Assembly: GCA_905478725.1 (NCBI GenBank)
Contig: CAJQJT010000336.1
Location: 1 to 6,799 of the forward strand
Length of the DNA stretch: 6,799 bases
Direction: 5' to 3'
Source of the DNA: an uncultured Pseudomonadales bacterium
GTDB taxonomy: Bacteria > Pseudomonadota > Gammaproteobacteria > Pseudomonadales > Porticoccaceae
In this document: piece after piece, positions 1-6,393 of the stretch
Position numbering within the stretch: position 1 is the first letter of the stretch
How the letters are laid out: each line of letters begins with the position of its first letter
Program-made: the position numbers and the translations under genes
The notes under the pieces: model-generated
Database searches by the model: none
What the model was told of the DNA's origin: nothing
What the model saw: only the letters and a program-made list of their open reading frames with translations

Positions 1-258
1 GAATTCTCGGAGAAATCCGGCGTTGTCTGGCGCCTGCCCACAGACAGTGAGATGCAGTCTGTCACCGAAGAAGCCTGCGTAGCGCCTGCGATTAATCACA
101 ACGTATTTCCGGACATTGCCGTGGAGAATCACTGGACCTCCAGCCAGGGCCTGCATCAGGATATTTTTCGCTGTGCGGTAAACACCTACAGCGGTCGCCT
201 TTCTTGCCGGCAAGCGCGTGCGGTTGCCCAGCCATTTATGCTGGTGCGAGAGGACTAG
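1..258 (+). CDS. DUF1566 (Lcl C-terminal-like) domain protein, 3' end only
   Basis: The frame is open from the first base of the window to a TAG stop, so this is the last 85 residues of a gene whose start lies outside. The fragment carries the usual marks of the DUF1566/Lcl_C family: a WRLPT motif (residues 10-14) followed by a short helix, then CVAPAIN, a VFPD segment, a W-T-S-S motif and a closing F-M-L-V-R. In this family these form a C-type-lectin-like fold often found in secreted or surface-anchored proteins. The substrate or partner is unknown. An internal ATG at 52 is not taken as the start because the WRLPT motif lies upstream of it in the same frame. The gene converges on the small cysteine-rich gene, with 38 bp between their stops. 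The family call is from recognised motifs; localisation is family inference. Confidence 0.8.
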   Translation, partial: EFSEKSGVVWRLPTDSEMQSVTEEACVAPAINHNVFPDIAVENHWTSSQGLHQDIFRCAVNTYSGRLSCRQARAVAQPFMLVRED

Positions 259-296
259 CAGGGGATACAAGGTTGCGCAGGTTCAAGCCAGTAGAG

Positions 297-509
297 TTAT
301 TTTTTAACCACAGGCTTAGGCTGAAAGCTTAGGCAATTGGTGCCGTCAATTTGAGCGACCGCCAAGCAGGGCAACATTTTTGACTTAAAACCCATTGCCT
401 GACAGCCATAGGGCATTTTCGGTTGATGGGTTATCTGGAAGTGCCGGCACCCCCAACAATCAGTTCTTATTTTTTCTGGCGGCATCGATCTTCGGTTTCC
501 AAAATTCAT
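297..509 (-). CDS. small cysteine-rich protein, function unknown
   Basis: A 70-residue protein, or 62 if it starts at the ATG at 485. It has five cysteines: C-W-G-C followed by R-H-F, then P-Y-G-C-Q-A-M-G-F-K-S-K, then single cysteines in L-P-C-L and N-C-L-S-F. The pattern CxxCxHF, PxGCxAxGFKS, LP, CLxF matches a widespread family of tiny proteins. I recall these sometimes carrying the database name uracil-DNA glycosylase, which nothing in so short a sequence supports. Metal binding is plausible but unproven. The start is uncertain: the ATG at 509 has GGAAGG about 7 bases upstream, the ATG at 485 has only GAAG. Either start lies inside the 3' end of the upstream membrane-protein gene, so the two are probably translationally coupled. 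It appears to be the last gene of the protease cluster. Confidence 0.72.
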   Translation of the reverse strand: MNFGNRRSMPPEKIRTDCWGCRHFQITHQPKMPYGCQAMGFKSKMLPCLAVAQIDGTNCLSFQPKPVVKK

Positions 510-705
510 GGTAGGCCTTCCACAGAATGGTGCAGACCAGCATCACGCCAATTAGCGTAGAAAATATATTGGTTAGATCAAATCCCTTAAGGCGGCTAAC
601 TTCCGGCCTGATCCACATAATCAAAATAATCGGCACCGCAACCAGCAGGTAGATGCGCACTAATTTGCACACCGCGCAGGGTGGTTTGGTCTTCTTCTCC
701 TGCAT
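460..705 (-). CDS. small two-helix membrane protein with a CxxC motif
   Basis: An 81-residue protein that I cannot name. A charged N-terminus rich in lysine leads to C-A-V-C-K, then a hydrophobic segment (about residues 16-31) ending in M-W-I-R-P, a short polar loop, a second hydrophobic segment (about 46-63), and a basic tail ending K-N-K-N. This predicts two membrane spans with both ends on the same side, cytoplasmic by the positive-inside rule, so the CxxC would face the cytoplasm. The ATG at 705 is preferred over an in-frame TTG at 714 because GAGGA lies 10 bases before the ATG but only 1 base before the TTG. The gene starts 33 bp after the protease stop and overlaps the cysteine-rich gene, consistent with one operon. 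The CxxC could bind metal or be redox active; the sequence does not say which. Confidence 0.75.
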   Translation of the reverse strand: MQEKKTKPPCAVCKLVRIYLLVAVPIILIMWIRPEVSRLKGFDLTNIFSTLIGVMLVCTILWKAYHEFWKPKIDAARKNKN

Positions 706-738
706 AATCAGCAAATCCTCTAGGAATTTTAATCGCTA

Positions 739-2292
739 CTATTCTACCAGCTTTGCACTCTGTGCCGCGATGCGATAACGCCCCGCTTGCTGGTTGGGTA
801 AAAAATAACTCAACCCGGTATTAATCGTCAGTTGCTGCCCAGACTGAAGGTCTTTAGTGATGTTAATGGTTTTGGTGGGGCCGTAACCTCTCTGATCCGC
901 CGGGCCTGCTATCTGCAAAACAATACTGCGCATGGCTCTTGGGCTAGTATTCACCACGCTGACCAAAAGCGCTCCCTTGTTACTCACAGCCTGACTAAAG
1001 ACTAAGAAACTCTCCGGTCGAAGCTGCAAATTCACCTGCTGGATTTTTTCTCGACTTTGGTTGCCGAGCTCACCACGATCTTGAGCAGCCTGCTGAAAAT
1101 AACTATTGGCTTGCTGGTATTCTTTGTTATTCAGGGCCAGCTCACCGAGATAATAACTAGCTTTGGCCGTGGGTAACAATTTATAGCTTTGCTTGATATC
1201 CGCTTTGGCGGCAACTCTATCCCCCTGTTCATAACGCAAAATACCGCGGGCCAAATAGGGACTATAGACAGCGTTATTTTTAGCTATTGCCGTGCTGTAG
1301 GATTTTTCCGCATTGCTGAGATTATCCAACATAGTCCAGGCCTGGCCGCGCAGCAGCCAGAACTGTGACTCAGCCGGCTGCAAGGCAACCGCCCTATCCA
1401 GATGTTCGATGGCCAGCTTGGGTTTATTGTCGGCCAAAGCCTTAAGCGCCAATTTCTCAGCAGCATAAGCCGGGGCATCTGTGGTCAACTGGGCAATGGC
1501 CGCTTGGTAACGCTGGCGATACCGCTGGCCAGGAGCAAAGTCGGCGACACGTCGCTTATTCGCTTCAACTCGCTGCATAGAGGGTGGGTGACTGGCAAAT
1601 AGACCACTGAGAAAATCTGTCTGTCGCGACTTGCTCAGCTCGACAAAGGTCTCCTGCAATTCAACAGCGCCCCGTACCTCATAGCCAGCTTTAGCCATAT
1701 AACCCATGCCGTAGTAATCGGATTCAAGCTCATCATCGCGGCCGTATTTAGCCATCCAGGCGGCAGTACCCATCTGTGATGCCATACCGTAGAGTTGCTC
1801 TCCAGGCTGCCCCTGAACCGCTGCACCAACGGCGATCATACCTATATTTGCCAAAGTTCCGCTGGTCATTTGGGTTGCCCCGTGCCGGGCGGCGGCATGG
1901 ACGATCTCGTGGCCTAATACTGCGGCTAGCTGTGCCTCGTCATCGAGCAACACTAACAGGCCTGTGTTGATGGCGATTTTGCCGCCAGGCAGGGCCCAGG
2001 CGTTGGGCACTCGGTTGTTGAGCACAACAAATTCATAGGGCAGTTTGGGACGGTCACTGACGGCGGCGAGTTTTCTGCCGACACCGCTGATATAAGTTTG
2101 CAGTGCTGGGTCAATATAGTAATCGCCCCCTTGGGACTGCCGCGAGGGGCTGTAGTTTTTCTCGCCGATGGCAATTTCTTGCTGCGGCGAAATAATGGAT
2201 AGCTGATTTTTTCCGGTTACTGGATTAACTGAACATCCGCTGATCGCAAAAATCGCCGCAGCTACAAGTGCTACTGATAACCAACTTTTCAT
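739..2292 (-). CDS. M48 family metalloprotease lipoprotein with TPR repeats (BepA-like)
   Basis: A 517-residue zinc metalloprotease predicted to act at the periplasmic face of the outer membrane. It starts with a lipoprotein signal: M-K, a hydrophobic stretch, and lipobox A-I-S-G-C with Cys20. Ser at +2 favours outer-membrane sorting by Lol. The M48 domain has the zinc motif HEIVH (H128, E129, H132), the third ligand in E-S-D-Y-Y-G (E190) and the typical S-H-P-P-S motif (about 234-238). Residues about 276-412 form four TPR-like helical repeats, as in the assembly protease BepA. Residues about 424-517 look like a beta-rich extra domain. ATG 2292 is chosen because AGGGAG lies 7 bases upstream and the lipoprotein signal follows directly; the frame runs back to a TTG at 2391, but that would bury the signal. 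BepA itself is not a lipoprotein, so no symbol is given. Likely role: clearing misassembled outer-membrane proteins. Confidence 0.92.
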   Translation of the reverse strand: MKSWLSVALVAAAIFAISGCSVNPVTGKNQLSIISPQQEIAIGEKNYSPSRQSQGGDYYIDPALQTYISGVGRKLAAVSDRPKLPYEFVVLNNRVPNAWALPGGKIAINTGLLVLLDDEAQLAAVLGHEIVHAAARHGATQMTSGTLANIGMIAVGAAVQGQPGEQLYGMASQMGTAAWMAKYGRDDELESDYYGMGYMAKAGYEVRGAVELQETFVELSKSRQTDFLSGLFASHPPSMQRVEANKRRVADFAPGQRYRQRYQAAIAQLTTDAPAYAAEKLALKALADNKPKLAIEHLDRAVALQPAESQFWLLRGQAWTMLDNLSNAEKSYSTAIAKNNAVYSPYLARGILRYEQGDRVAAKADIKQSYKLLPTAKASYYLGELALNNKEYQQANSYFQQAAQDRGELGNQSREKIQQVNLQLRPESFLVFSQAVSNKGALLVSVVNTSPRAMRSIVLQIAGPADQRGYGPTKTINITKDLQSGQQLTINTGLSYFLPNQQAGRYRIAAQSAKLVE

Positions 2293-2314
2293 TCCCTGTC
2301 TCCCTTGAGATAGC

Positions 2315-2320
2315 ATTTTA
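2315..2320 (-). promoter_or_regulatory. possible -10 box for the M48 protease gene
   Basis: On the minus strand TAAAAT matches five of six bases of the -10 consensus. Seventeen bases upstream is TTCTTA, only a weak -35 (three of six). Transcription would start about 16 bases before the ATG, leaving just room for the AGGGAG ribosome site. Weak evidence; A/T-rich hexamers are common. Confidence 0.2.
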
Positions 2321-2345
2321 TGTCTCTGTCCATGAGCTAAGAATA

Positions 2346-2364
2346 GCGCTAAGAGAGGCGCTAA
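2346..2364. repeat. direct repeat and dyad in the divergent promoter region
   Basis: GCGCTAA occurs twice, at 2346-2352 and 2358-2364, with a 12-bp period, close to one helical turn. An overlapping dyad, GAGGC at 2355-2359 and GCCTC at 2372-2376, encloses 12 bases. The block sits about 45-63 bases upstream of the predicted yaaA start of transcription and next to the weak protease -35, so a regulator bound here could affect both genes. No known binding consensus was recognised. The rest of the 157-bp gap (2293-2449) holds only the two predicted promoters and leaders. Confidence 0.35.
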
Positions 2365-2393
2365 AAATAGAGCCTCGCGCAGTCCACGCAAGT

Positions 2394-2402
2394 TGATATA
2401 AT
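2394..2402 (+). promoter_or_regulatory. extended -10 promoter for yaaA
   Basis: TGATATAAT is a perfect extended -10 element: TG, one base, then TATAAT at 2397-2402. No TTGACA-like -35 lies 16-18 bases upstream, which fits extended -10 promoters, since these can work without one. Transcription would start near 2409, giving a leader of about 41 bases before the yaaA ATG. No other candidate in the gap matches as well. Confidence 0.5.
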
Positions 2403-2449
2403 AACAGCACTTTTTCTAAATAATTTCCACTAAACGGTGCGCTTTACTT

Positions 2450-3205
2450 ATGTTAGTTGTTATTTCTCCTGCGAAAAAACTCGACTATTCAAGTTCTATT
2501 GAAGCACCTAAGCTCTCGCAACCGGCGTTGTTAGATCATGCCGAGGAGCTTTCTATCGGTTTAAAGGCCCTAGCGCCACAGGATGTGTCCAGTTTGATGC
2601 ATTTGAGCGACAAGCTGGGGGCACTCAATTATGAGCGTTTCCAGGAGTGGCAGACGCCGTTTAATGAAACTAATGCCAGAGCGGCTGTGTTGGCCTTTAA
2701 AGGTGATGTCTACCAGGGTTTGGATGCCGACAGCATGAGCGCCGAGGATTTACATTGGGCTCAAGATCACCTGCGGATTCTCTCCGGACTCTATGGCGTG
2801 CTACGCCCCCTTGATCTAATGCAGGCTTACCGCTTAGAGATGGGCACCAAATTTGCCAACCAGCGCGGCAAGGACCTGTATCAGTTCTGGGGCGATGTTA
2901 TCACTGCTGAACTAAATCGGGTGGAATCTTCGGTGCTGGTGAATCTGGCTTCTAACGAGTACTTTAAGTCAGTGCGCAAGAAGGACGTCAATGCACGTAT
3001 AGTGACGCCGGTATTTATGGATAAGAAAGACGATAAGTACAAAATTATTAGTTTTTACGCGAAAAAGGCTCGCGGCCTAATGAGTCGCTATATTATCCAG
3101 AACCGCATTACCGAGATCGAGCAGATCAACCAGTTCGACAGTGACGGCTATGTCTATAATGCGGCCCTTAGCGAACTGGATGCGCCGGTGTTTTTACGCG
3201 GCTAA
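2450..3205 (+). CDS. yaaA: peroxide stress protein YaaA (UPF0246/DUF328)
   Basis: A full-length 251-residue YaaA, close to the usual length of about 257. Diagnostic segments are the opening L-V-V-I-S-P-A-K-K-L-D, the central A-V-L-A-F-K-G-D-V-Y-Q-G-L, the R-I-L-S-G-L-Y-G-V-L-R-P-L-D block, the Y-Q-F-W-G segment, the V-N-L-A-S-N-E-Y block and the C-terminal K-K-A-R-G-L-M-S-R-Y. In Escherichia coli YaaA belongs to the OxyR response and lowers free iron, limiting Fenton damage; structural work suggests a DNA-binding fold. It acts in the cytoplasm. The ATG at 2450 is chosen because the family N-terminus begins there, although no clear Shine-Dalgarno precedes it. It is divergent from the M48 protease gene and 65 bp upstream of the DUF938 gene. 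No convincing OxyR site was found. Confidence 0.96.
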   Translation: MLVVISPAKKLDYSSSIEAPKLSQPALLDHAEELSIGLKALAPQDVSSLMHLSDKLGALNYERFQEWQTPFNETNARAAVLAFKGDVYQGLDADSMSAEDLHWAQDHLRILSGLYGVLRPLDLMQAYRLEMGTKFANQRGKDLYQFWGDVITAELNRVESSVLVNLASNEYFKSVRKKDVNARIVTPVFMDKKDDKYKIISFYAKKARGLMSRYIIQNRITEIEQINQFDSDGYVYNAALSELDAPVFLRG

Positions 3206-3270
3206 CGTTTCACGGCTAACCTTACAAGATAAGTTATATAACACTAATAGCAACCGCATCAGGAGCAGTA

Positions 3271-3879
3271 GTGACTTTGAGGGACAAACCTTTCTCCCAG
3301 GCCTGTGAGAACAACAAGGCGCCTATTTTTGCTCTGCTAGCACCCTTTCTGCAGGACAAAACTCATCTATTGGAGATCGGCTCTGGCACTGGGCAACACG
3401 CAGTTTGGTTCGCGCCACAATTGCCTCACCTGATCTGGCAGACCAGTGATCTGGTTGAAAATCATCCAGGTATTCTGCACTGGATTGGGGATTATCCAGC
3501 CGCTAATCTCCTCCCTCCCGTTGTTCTGAATGTGGCCGACCAAGAACAGTGGCCAGATAGCGCAATCGATGCCGTCTACACAGCCAATACTGCACACATT
3601 ATGGCCTGGCATGAGGTTCAGGCAATGTTCGAGAAAGTCTCTTCCAACCTGCCAGCTAATGGTATTTTTTGTCTCTATGGGCCAATGAAATATGCTGGTG
3701 AGCATACATCGGATAGCAATCACTTTTTTGATCTGAGCTTGCGCGAGCGAGCACCCCATCGCGGGATTAGAGAATTTCACGAGATCAATCAGCTGGCTTT
3801 GGAGGGCAACCTAATTTTGCTCGACGACCACGCAATGCCCGCCAACAATCGGCTGTTGATTTGGCAGAAATCAACTTAG
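3271..3879 (+). CDS. DUF938 family SAM-dependent methyltransferase-like protein
   Basis: A full-length 202-residue protein of the DUF938 family, which includes human METTL26; its substrate is unknown. The N-terminal signature K-P-F-S-Q-A-C-E-N-N-K (6-16) is followed by Rossmann motif I, L-L-E-I-G-S-G-T-G (33-41), and an acidic residue after strand 2 (D60), both expected for SAM binding. Further family blocks are T-A-N-T-A-H-I-M (104-111), L-Y-G-P (135-138), H-T-S-D-S-N (145-150) and M-P-A-N-N-R (189-194). The start is a GTG with AGGAG five bases upstream. The gene is on the same strand as yaaA, with a 65-bp gap containing TATAAC at 3237-3242 but no matching -35. It may be read through from yaaA or have its own weak promoter. 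Methyltransferase activity is inferred from the fold. Confidence 0.92.
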   Translation: MTLRDKPFSQACENNKAPIFALLAPFLQDKTHLLEIGSGTGQHAVWFAPQLPHLIWQTSDLVENHPGILHWIGDYPAANLLPPVVLNVADQEQWPDSAIDAVYTANTAHIMAWHEVQAMFEKVSSNLPANGIFCLYGPMKYAGEHTSDSNHFFDLSLRERAPHRGIREFHEINQLALEGNLILLDDHAMPANNRLLIWQKST

Positions 3880-3894
3880 ATAAAGTGCTTTGGT

Positions 3895-3936
3895 AAAAAA
3901 ACCTAGCCCCAACCTTCAAGTAGCCTCTCAAGGGTT
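3895..3936 (-). terminator. possible weak terminator after ubiA
   Basis: On the minus strand AACCCTT and AAGGTT (arms 3930-3936 and 3911-3916) can pair with one bulged base around a 13-base loop. A run of seven T lies at 3901-3895. The T-run is nine bases beyond the stem instead of adjacent, and the stem overlaps the ubiA stop, so this is a poor match to an intrinsic terminator. No good terminator for the DUF938 gene was seen on the plus strand. Confidence 0.22.
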
Positions 3937-4794
3937 GAGTAGATAATCTGCACCCAGACCAATAAAAATAATCATGCCAACACGGTTATTGTTCAAAAAA
4001 GCTTTAAAGCAGGCATCTCGGTCCCGTTCACGGCTGACCAGATGCTGGTTGATAAAGTACCCCGCCGCTACCGCTAGCCCGACAAAGTAAATCAGCCCAC
4101 GATCAAACAGAACCCCAGCGGTCACCATCAGTAACACCACGGCAAGCTGCAGCAAACCAATAATGAGCAAGTCCGAGCGACCAAATAATATAGCCGTAGA
4201 TTTGATGCCGATGCGCAGATCGTCTTCACGATCGACCATCGCGTAATAGGTATCAAAGGCGATGGTCCACAAAACGATCGCGGCAAATACAACCCAGAGC
4301 TGGGGTGGCAACTGACTGTTATGGGCGGCAAAGGCCATGGGTGTTGACCAGGCCCAGGCTATGCCCAAGCCAAGCTGAGGCCAATGAGTAATGCGCTTTA
4401 AAAACGGATAGGCTGTGGTCGCGGCAGCGCCGCCAAAGGCCAGATAGATGGTTAGTTTATTGGTCATTAACACTAAAATTAGGGCCACTCCTAGCAGTGC
4501 GAAAAACAATGCCAATGCAGCGCCGGCGCGGATTTCTCCCGAGGGCAATGGACGATGACGAGTCCGCTCCACCTCACCATCAACATGGCGGTCGGCGTAA
4601 TCATTGATCACACAACCGGCAGCGCGCATCACCACAACACCCAAAACAAAAATCAGCAAATTTTCTAAGCGTGGCTGACCTGCACTGGCAAACCATAGCG
4701 CCCATAGGGTTGGCCATAGCAGTAGATAAGTGCCTATGGGCTTATCCAAGCGCGTCAGGCGCAACCAAGGGTGAGCAGTTGAGGGGTTAGTCAT
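3928..4794 (-). CDS. ubiA: 4-hydroxybenzoate polyprenyltransferase UbiA
   Basis: A full-length 288-residue inner-membrane prenyltransferase that attaches the polyprenyl chain to 4-hydroxybenzoate, the second step of ubiquinone synthesis. The opening L-R-L-T-R-L-D-K-P-I-G-T matches the family. The first aspartate-rich motif is N-D-Y-A-D-R-H-V-D-G (64-73), which binds Mg-diphosphate. The second is D-T-Y-Y-A-M-V-D-R-E-D-D (181-192). Hydrophobic segments throughout fit the multi-helix UbiA fold, and the C-terminal C-F-K-A-F-L-N-N-N block is typical. The ATG at 4794 has AGGAG about eight bases upstream. It lies 66 bp downstream of ubiC on the same strand, the classic ubiCA order, and probably shares its transcript. 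The neighbouring chorismate lyase supports 4-hydroxybenzoate as the substrate. Confidence 0.97.
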   Translation of the reverse strand: MTNPSTAHPWLRLTRLDKPIGTYLLLWPTLWALWFASAGQPRLENLLIFVLGVVVMRAAGCVINDYADRHVDGEVERTRHRPLPSGEIRAGAALALFFALLGVALILVLMTNKLTIYLAFGGAAATTAYPFLKRITHWPQLGLGIAWAWSTPMAFAAHNSQLPPQLWVVFAAIVLWTIAFDTYYAMVDREDDLRIGIKSTAILFGRSDLLIIGLLQLAVVLLMVTAGVLFDRGLIYFVGLAVAAGYFINQHLVSRERDRDACFKAFLNNNRVGMIIFIGLGADYLLNP

Positions 4795-4802
4795 GGTAAT
4801 TA

Positions 4803-4886
4803 ACTCCTAGTAAATATCTTGTAACAAAAAGCTCATGGTGAAAAGTTTGTAGTAAAGAGTTCATGGTCGAAAGCTCGGCAAAAACA
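4803..4886. repeat. degenerate 28-bp tandem triplication between ubiC and ubiA
   Basis: Three consecutive 28-bp blocks (4803-4830, 4831-4858, 4859-4886) align without gaps: 18 of 28 identical between blocks 1 and 2, 18 of 28 between 2 and 3, 15 of 28 between 1 and 3. The clearest part is GCTCATGGTGAAAAG (4831-4845) against GTTCATGGTCGAAAG (4859-4873). Block 3 includes the ubiC stop codon and last codons, and block 1 contains the ubiA ribosome site. The spacer may have grown by duplication of the ubiC 3' end. The counts are by hand and the copies are degenerate. Confidence 0.35.
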
Positions 4887-5463
4887 CTTCACAGACCAGC
4901 ATAGGTTTAGCCGATAATTTAAACACCGAGCGACGTCCCCAGACTGGCTTATCCGCATACTCAAGCGGCGCCGTTAGGGACTCACCGTTGGGCTCAATAC
5001 AGGCCCACTCCAAAGGCTCTCTGGTCATGGTCGGGTCGCTAAACAGCAGCGCTCCCAAAGGACTGCTATCGAGATGGCGCAATTTGCGCAAGCGACCGGT
5101 TAGGGTCTGCAGAGGGATAACGCTGCGGGCAAACACCCAGGGAACTCCACGGCCCATCAGTATGACCTCGCGCACTAGCGCCAGGCGATGCTCTGGAAGT
5201 GACAGAGCGCGGCGTTCGGAAAGGCTGGGGCGCTGGAGGGATTGACTCAGCACCTCAACCTTAAATTGACCATCACTGGCATCGAGGAGGCGCTGGGTTA
5301 AGGACCCTGTGTCCATTAACCAGTCGCGCCAAAATGGTGGCACAGGATTGGCGCTCGCCACCATAGACTGACGCCAAGTTGCCCGATCAGAAAAATGTAC
5401 GGAAGCAGCAGAATGACCAGTTTTGTGGATAGTTTCGTAGATAGCTTTATGGGTCTTTGGCAT
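4861..5463 (-). CDS. ubiC: chorismate lyase UbiC (chorismate-pyruvate lyase)
   Basis: A cytoplasmic enzyme of about 200 residues that converts chorismate to 4-hydroxybenzoate and pyruvate, the first committed step of ubiquinone synthesis. Family marks, numbered from the ATG at 5463, are D-W-L-M-D-T-G-S-L-T-Q-R-L (47-59), V-R-E-V-I-L with the conserved active-site Arg98, P-W-V-F-A-R-S-V-I-P, P-L-G-A-L-L-F, W-G-R-R-S-V-F and the closing C-E-V-F-L-P with Glu192. Arg98 and Glu192 correspond to Arg76 and Glu155 of Escherichia coli UbiC. The start is uncertain: 5463 overlaps the acyltransferase stop by 17 bp and has no strong ribosome site; an ATG at 5364 would give 167 residues but cuts off an upstream W-R pair that looks family-like. 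The frame is open further upstream, but there it is only a shadow of the acyltransferase. UbiA follows directly. Confidence 0.93.
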   Translation of the reverse strand: MPKTHKAIYETIHKTGHSAASVHFSDRATWRQSMVASANPVPPFWRDWLMDTGSLTQRLLDASDGQFKVEVLSQSLQRPSLSERRALSLPEHRLALVREVILMGRGVPWVFARSVIPLQTLTGRLRKLRHLDSSPLGALLFSDPTMTREPLEWACIEPNGESLTAPLEYADKPVWGRRSVFKLSAKPMLVCEVFLPSFRP

Positions 5464-6328
5464 AAATATCGCTGCCATCAGGCTGCACCCGAAAGCGCTT
5501 GTACTCCCATTGGTACTGATCAGGTGCCAGCGCCACAAGACGGGCAACATCATTATTTAATGCGCTCACCGCTGTGACCTGGTCCTCGCTGTAGAGCTCT
5601 TCACTGACCGGTAGAAAATGCAGACGCCATCCTCCGGGCTCACGCAGGGCAGTGGCCAATAAGGCACGGCTACCGGAACGGCTGATCAAGTTAGTCACCA
5701 ATGTCATTGTCGGTACGGGCACACCCATAAAAGGGACAACAATGCCACTGTTCTGACCTGGCTGCTGGTCGGGCAATATAGCAGTGGTCTCACCGCGCTT
5801 CAGGGCTTTGATTAGAGCTGCAACGCCACGCACATCAGTGGGCACCAAGGTCGCTCCAGACTTTTCCCGAGAAGATTTTATCCAGCGTCCCAGGGGGGCT
5901 ATTTTGGGTGGCTCATAGAGCGAGGTCATCTTAGTTTGCGGGGACAGCCAAAGGCCGATAACTTCCCAATTCCCCAAATGAGGAATGATTATCAGTGTGC
6001 CAGGGTCATCGTCGAGGGAGGCTTGCAGCAGGTCCATGCCTTCTATGGAGAGTATTTTGGTTTGCAGCCAGGCATTTGAACTGCTCCAGACCCGAGGCGT
6101 TTCAAAAAAGGCCTGACCCAGCTGCAGCATGCGCTGCTTACAACGCTGTTCTATGGCGATATCCGAGAGCTCTGGGTGACAGCGGCGCAGATTGACTCGC
6201 GTCACATGCACTGGGGTGAGCTTGAGGGCGAAGATTAAATGACCTACACCACGGCCCAGGGCACGACTGACTCTTAGCGGCAGAAAGGCGAAGCTTTGCA
6301 ACAGCAATACTAGAATAGAGTTTTTCAA
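5447..6328 (-). CDS. LpxL/HtrB-family lysophospholipid acyltransferase (lipid A biosynthesis)
   Basis: A 293-residue inner-membrane acyltransferase of the LpxL/LpxM/LpxP family, which adds a secondary acyl chain to lipid A. A hydrophobic N-terminal segment with L-P-L-R and R-A-L-G-R fits the single membrane anchor. The catalytic HX4E motif is H117-L-G-N-W-E122, followed by the conserved R154-E-K-S-G-A region, L-P-D-Q-Q-P-G (185-191), V-P-F-M-G-V-P (198-204), T-M-T-L-V and the C-terminal Y-Q-W-E-Y-K-R-F-R (272-280). The start appears to be TTG at 6328, with TTAGG about eight bases upstream; no ATG occurs before the conserved core. Whether it is the lauroyl or a later transferase, or acts on another lipid such as ornithine lipid, cannot be told, so no symbol is given. 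It overlaps ubiC by 17 bp and follows galU. Confidence 0.9.
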   Translation of the reverse strand: MKNSILVLLLQSFAFLPLRVSRALGRGVGHLIFALKLTPVHVTRVNLRRCHPELSDIAIEQRCKQRMLQLGQAFFETPRVWSSSNAWLQTKILSIEGMDLLQASLDDDPGTLIIIPHLGNWEVIGLWLSPQTKMTSLYEPPKIAPLGRWIKSSREKSGATLVPTDVRGVAALIKALKRGETTAILPDQQPGQNSGIVVPFMGVPVPTMTLVTNLISRSGSRALLATALREPGGWRLHFLPVSEELYSEDQVTAVSALNNDVARLVALAPDQYQWEYKRFRVQPDGSDIYAKDP

Positions 6329-6393
6329 TACTGTTGCCTAACCTCGCGCCGATAGTCGTGCTGGTTGTGAGCTTTTTAAAAGCGTTATTTTGG

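Noticed and set aside
1..6. GAATTC at the exact left edge
   Set aside because: It is an EcoRI site and may mark a clone or fragment boundary, but one hexamer is not evidence of a biological feature.
285..310. T-run and flanking AAGCC/GGCTT near the convergent stops at 258/297
   Set aside because: The arms do not form a compact stem next to the T-run on either strand, so a terminator is not supported.
2310..2370. Three ATAG tetramers upstream of yaaA, suggestive of an OxyR site
   Set aside because: Their spacings (33 and 24 bases) do not fit the 22-base period of OxyR half-sites, and no CTAT partners lie seven bases away.
2293..2391. Upstream extension of the M48 protease frame to a TTG at 2391
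   Set aside because: It would place 33 residues before the lipoprotein signal and run through the promoter region; the ATG at 2292 has a good ribosome site.
3367..3780. 137-codon minus-strand open frame inside the DUF938 gene
   Set aside because: It is antisense to a well-supported gene and its translation shows no recognisable domain.
5464..5553. Longer N-terminus for UbiC back to an ATG at 5553
   Set aside because: This part lies wholly within the acyltransferase gene and shows no UbiC-like sequence.
6371..6383. GCTTTT/AAAAGC palindrome downstream of galU as a terminator
   Set aside because: It leaves a one-base loop, is mostly A/T and has no T-run after it on either strand.
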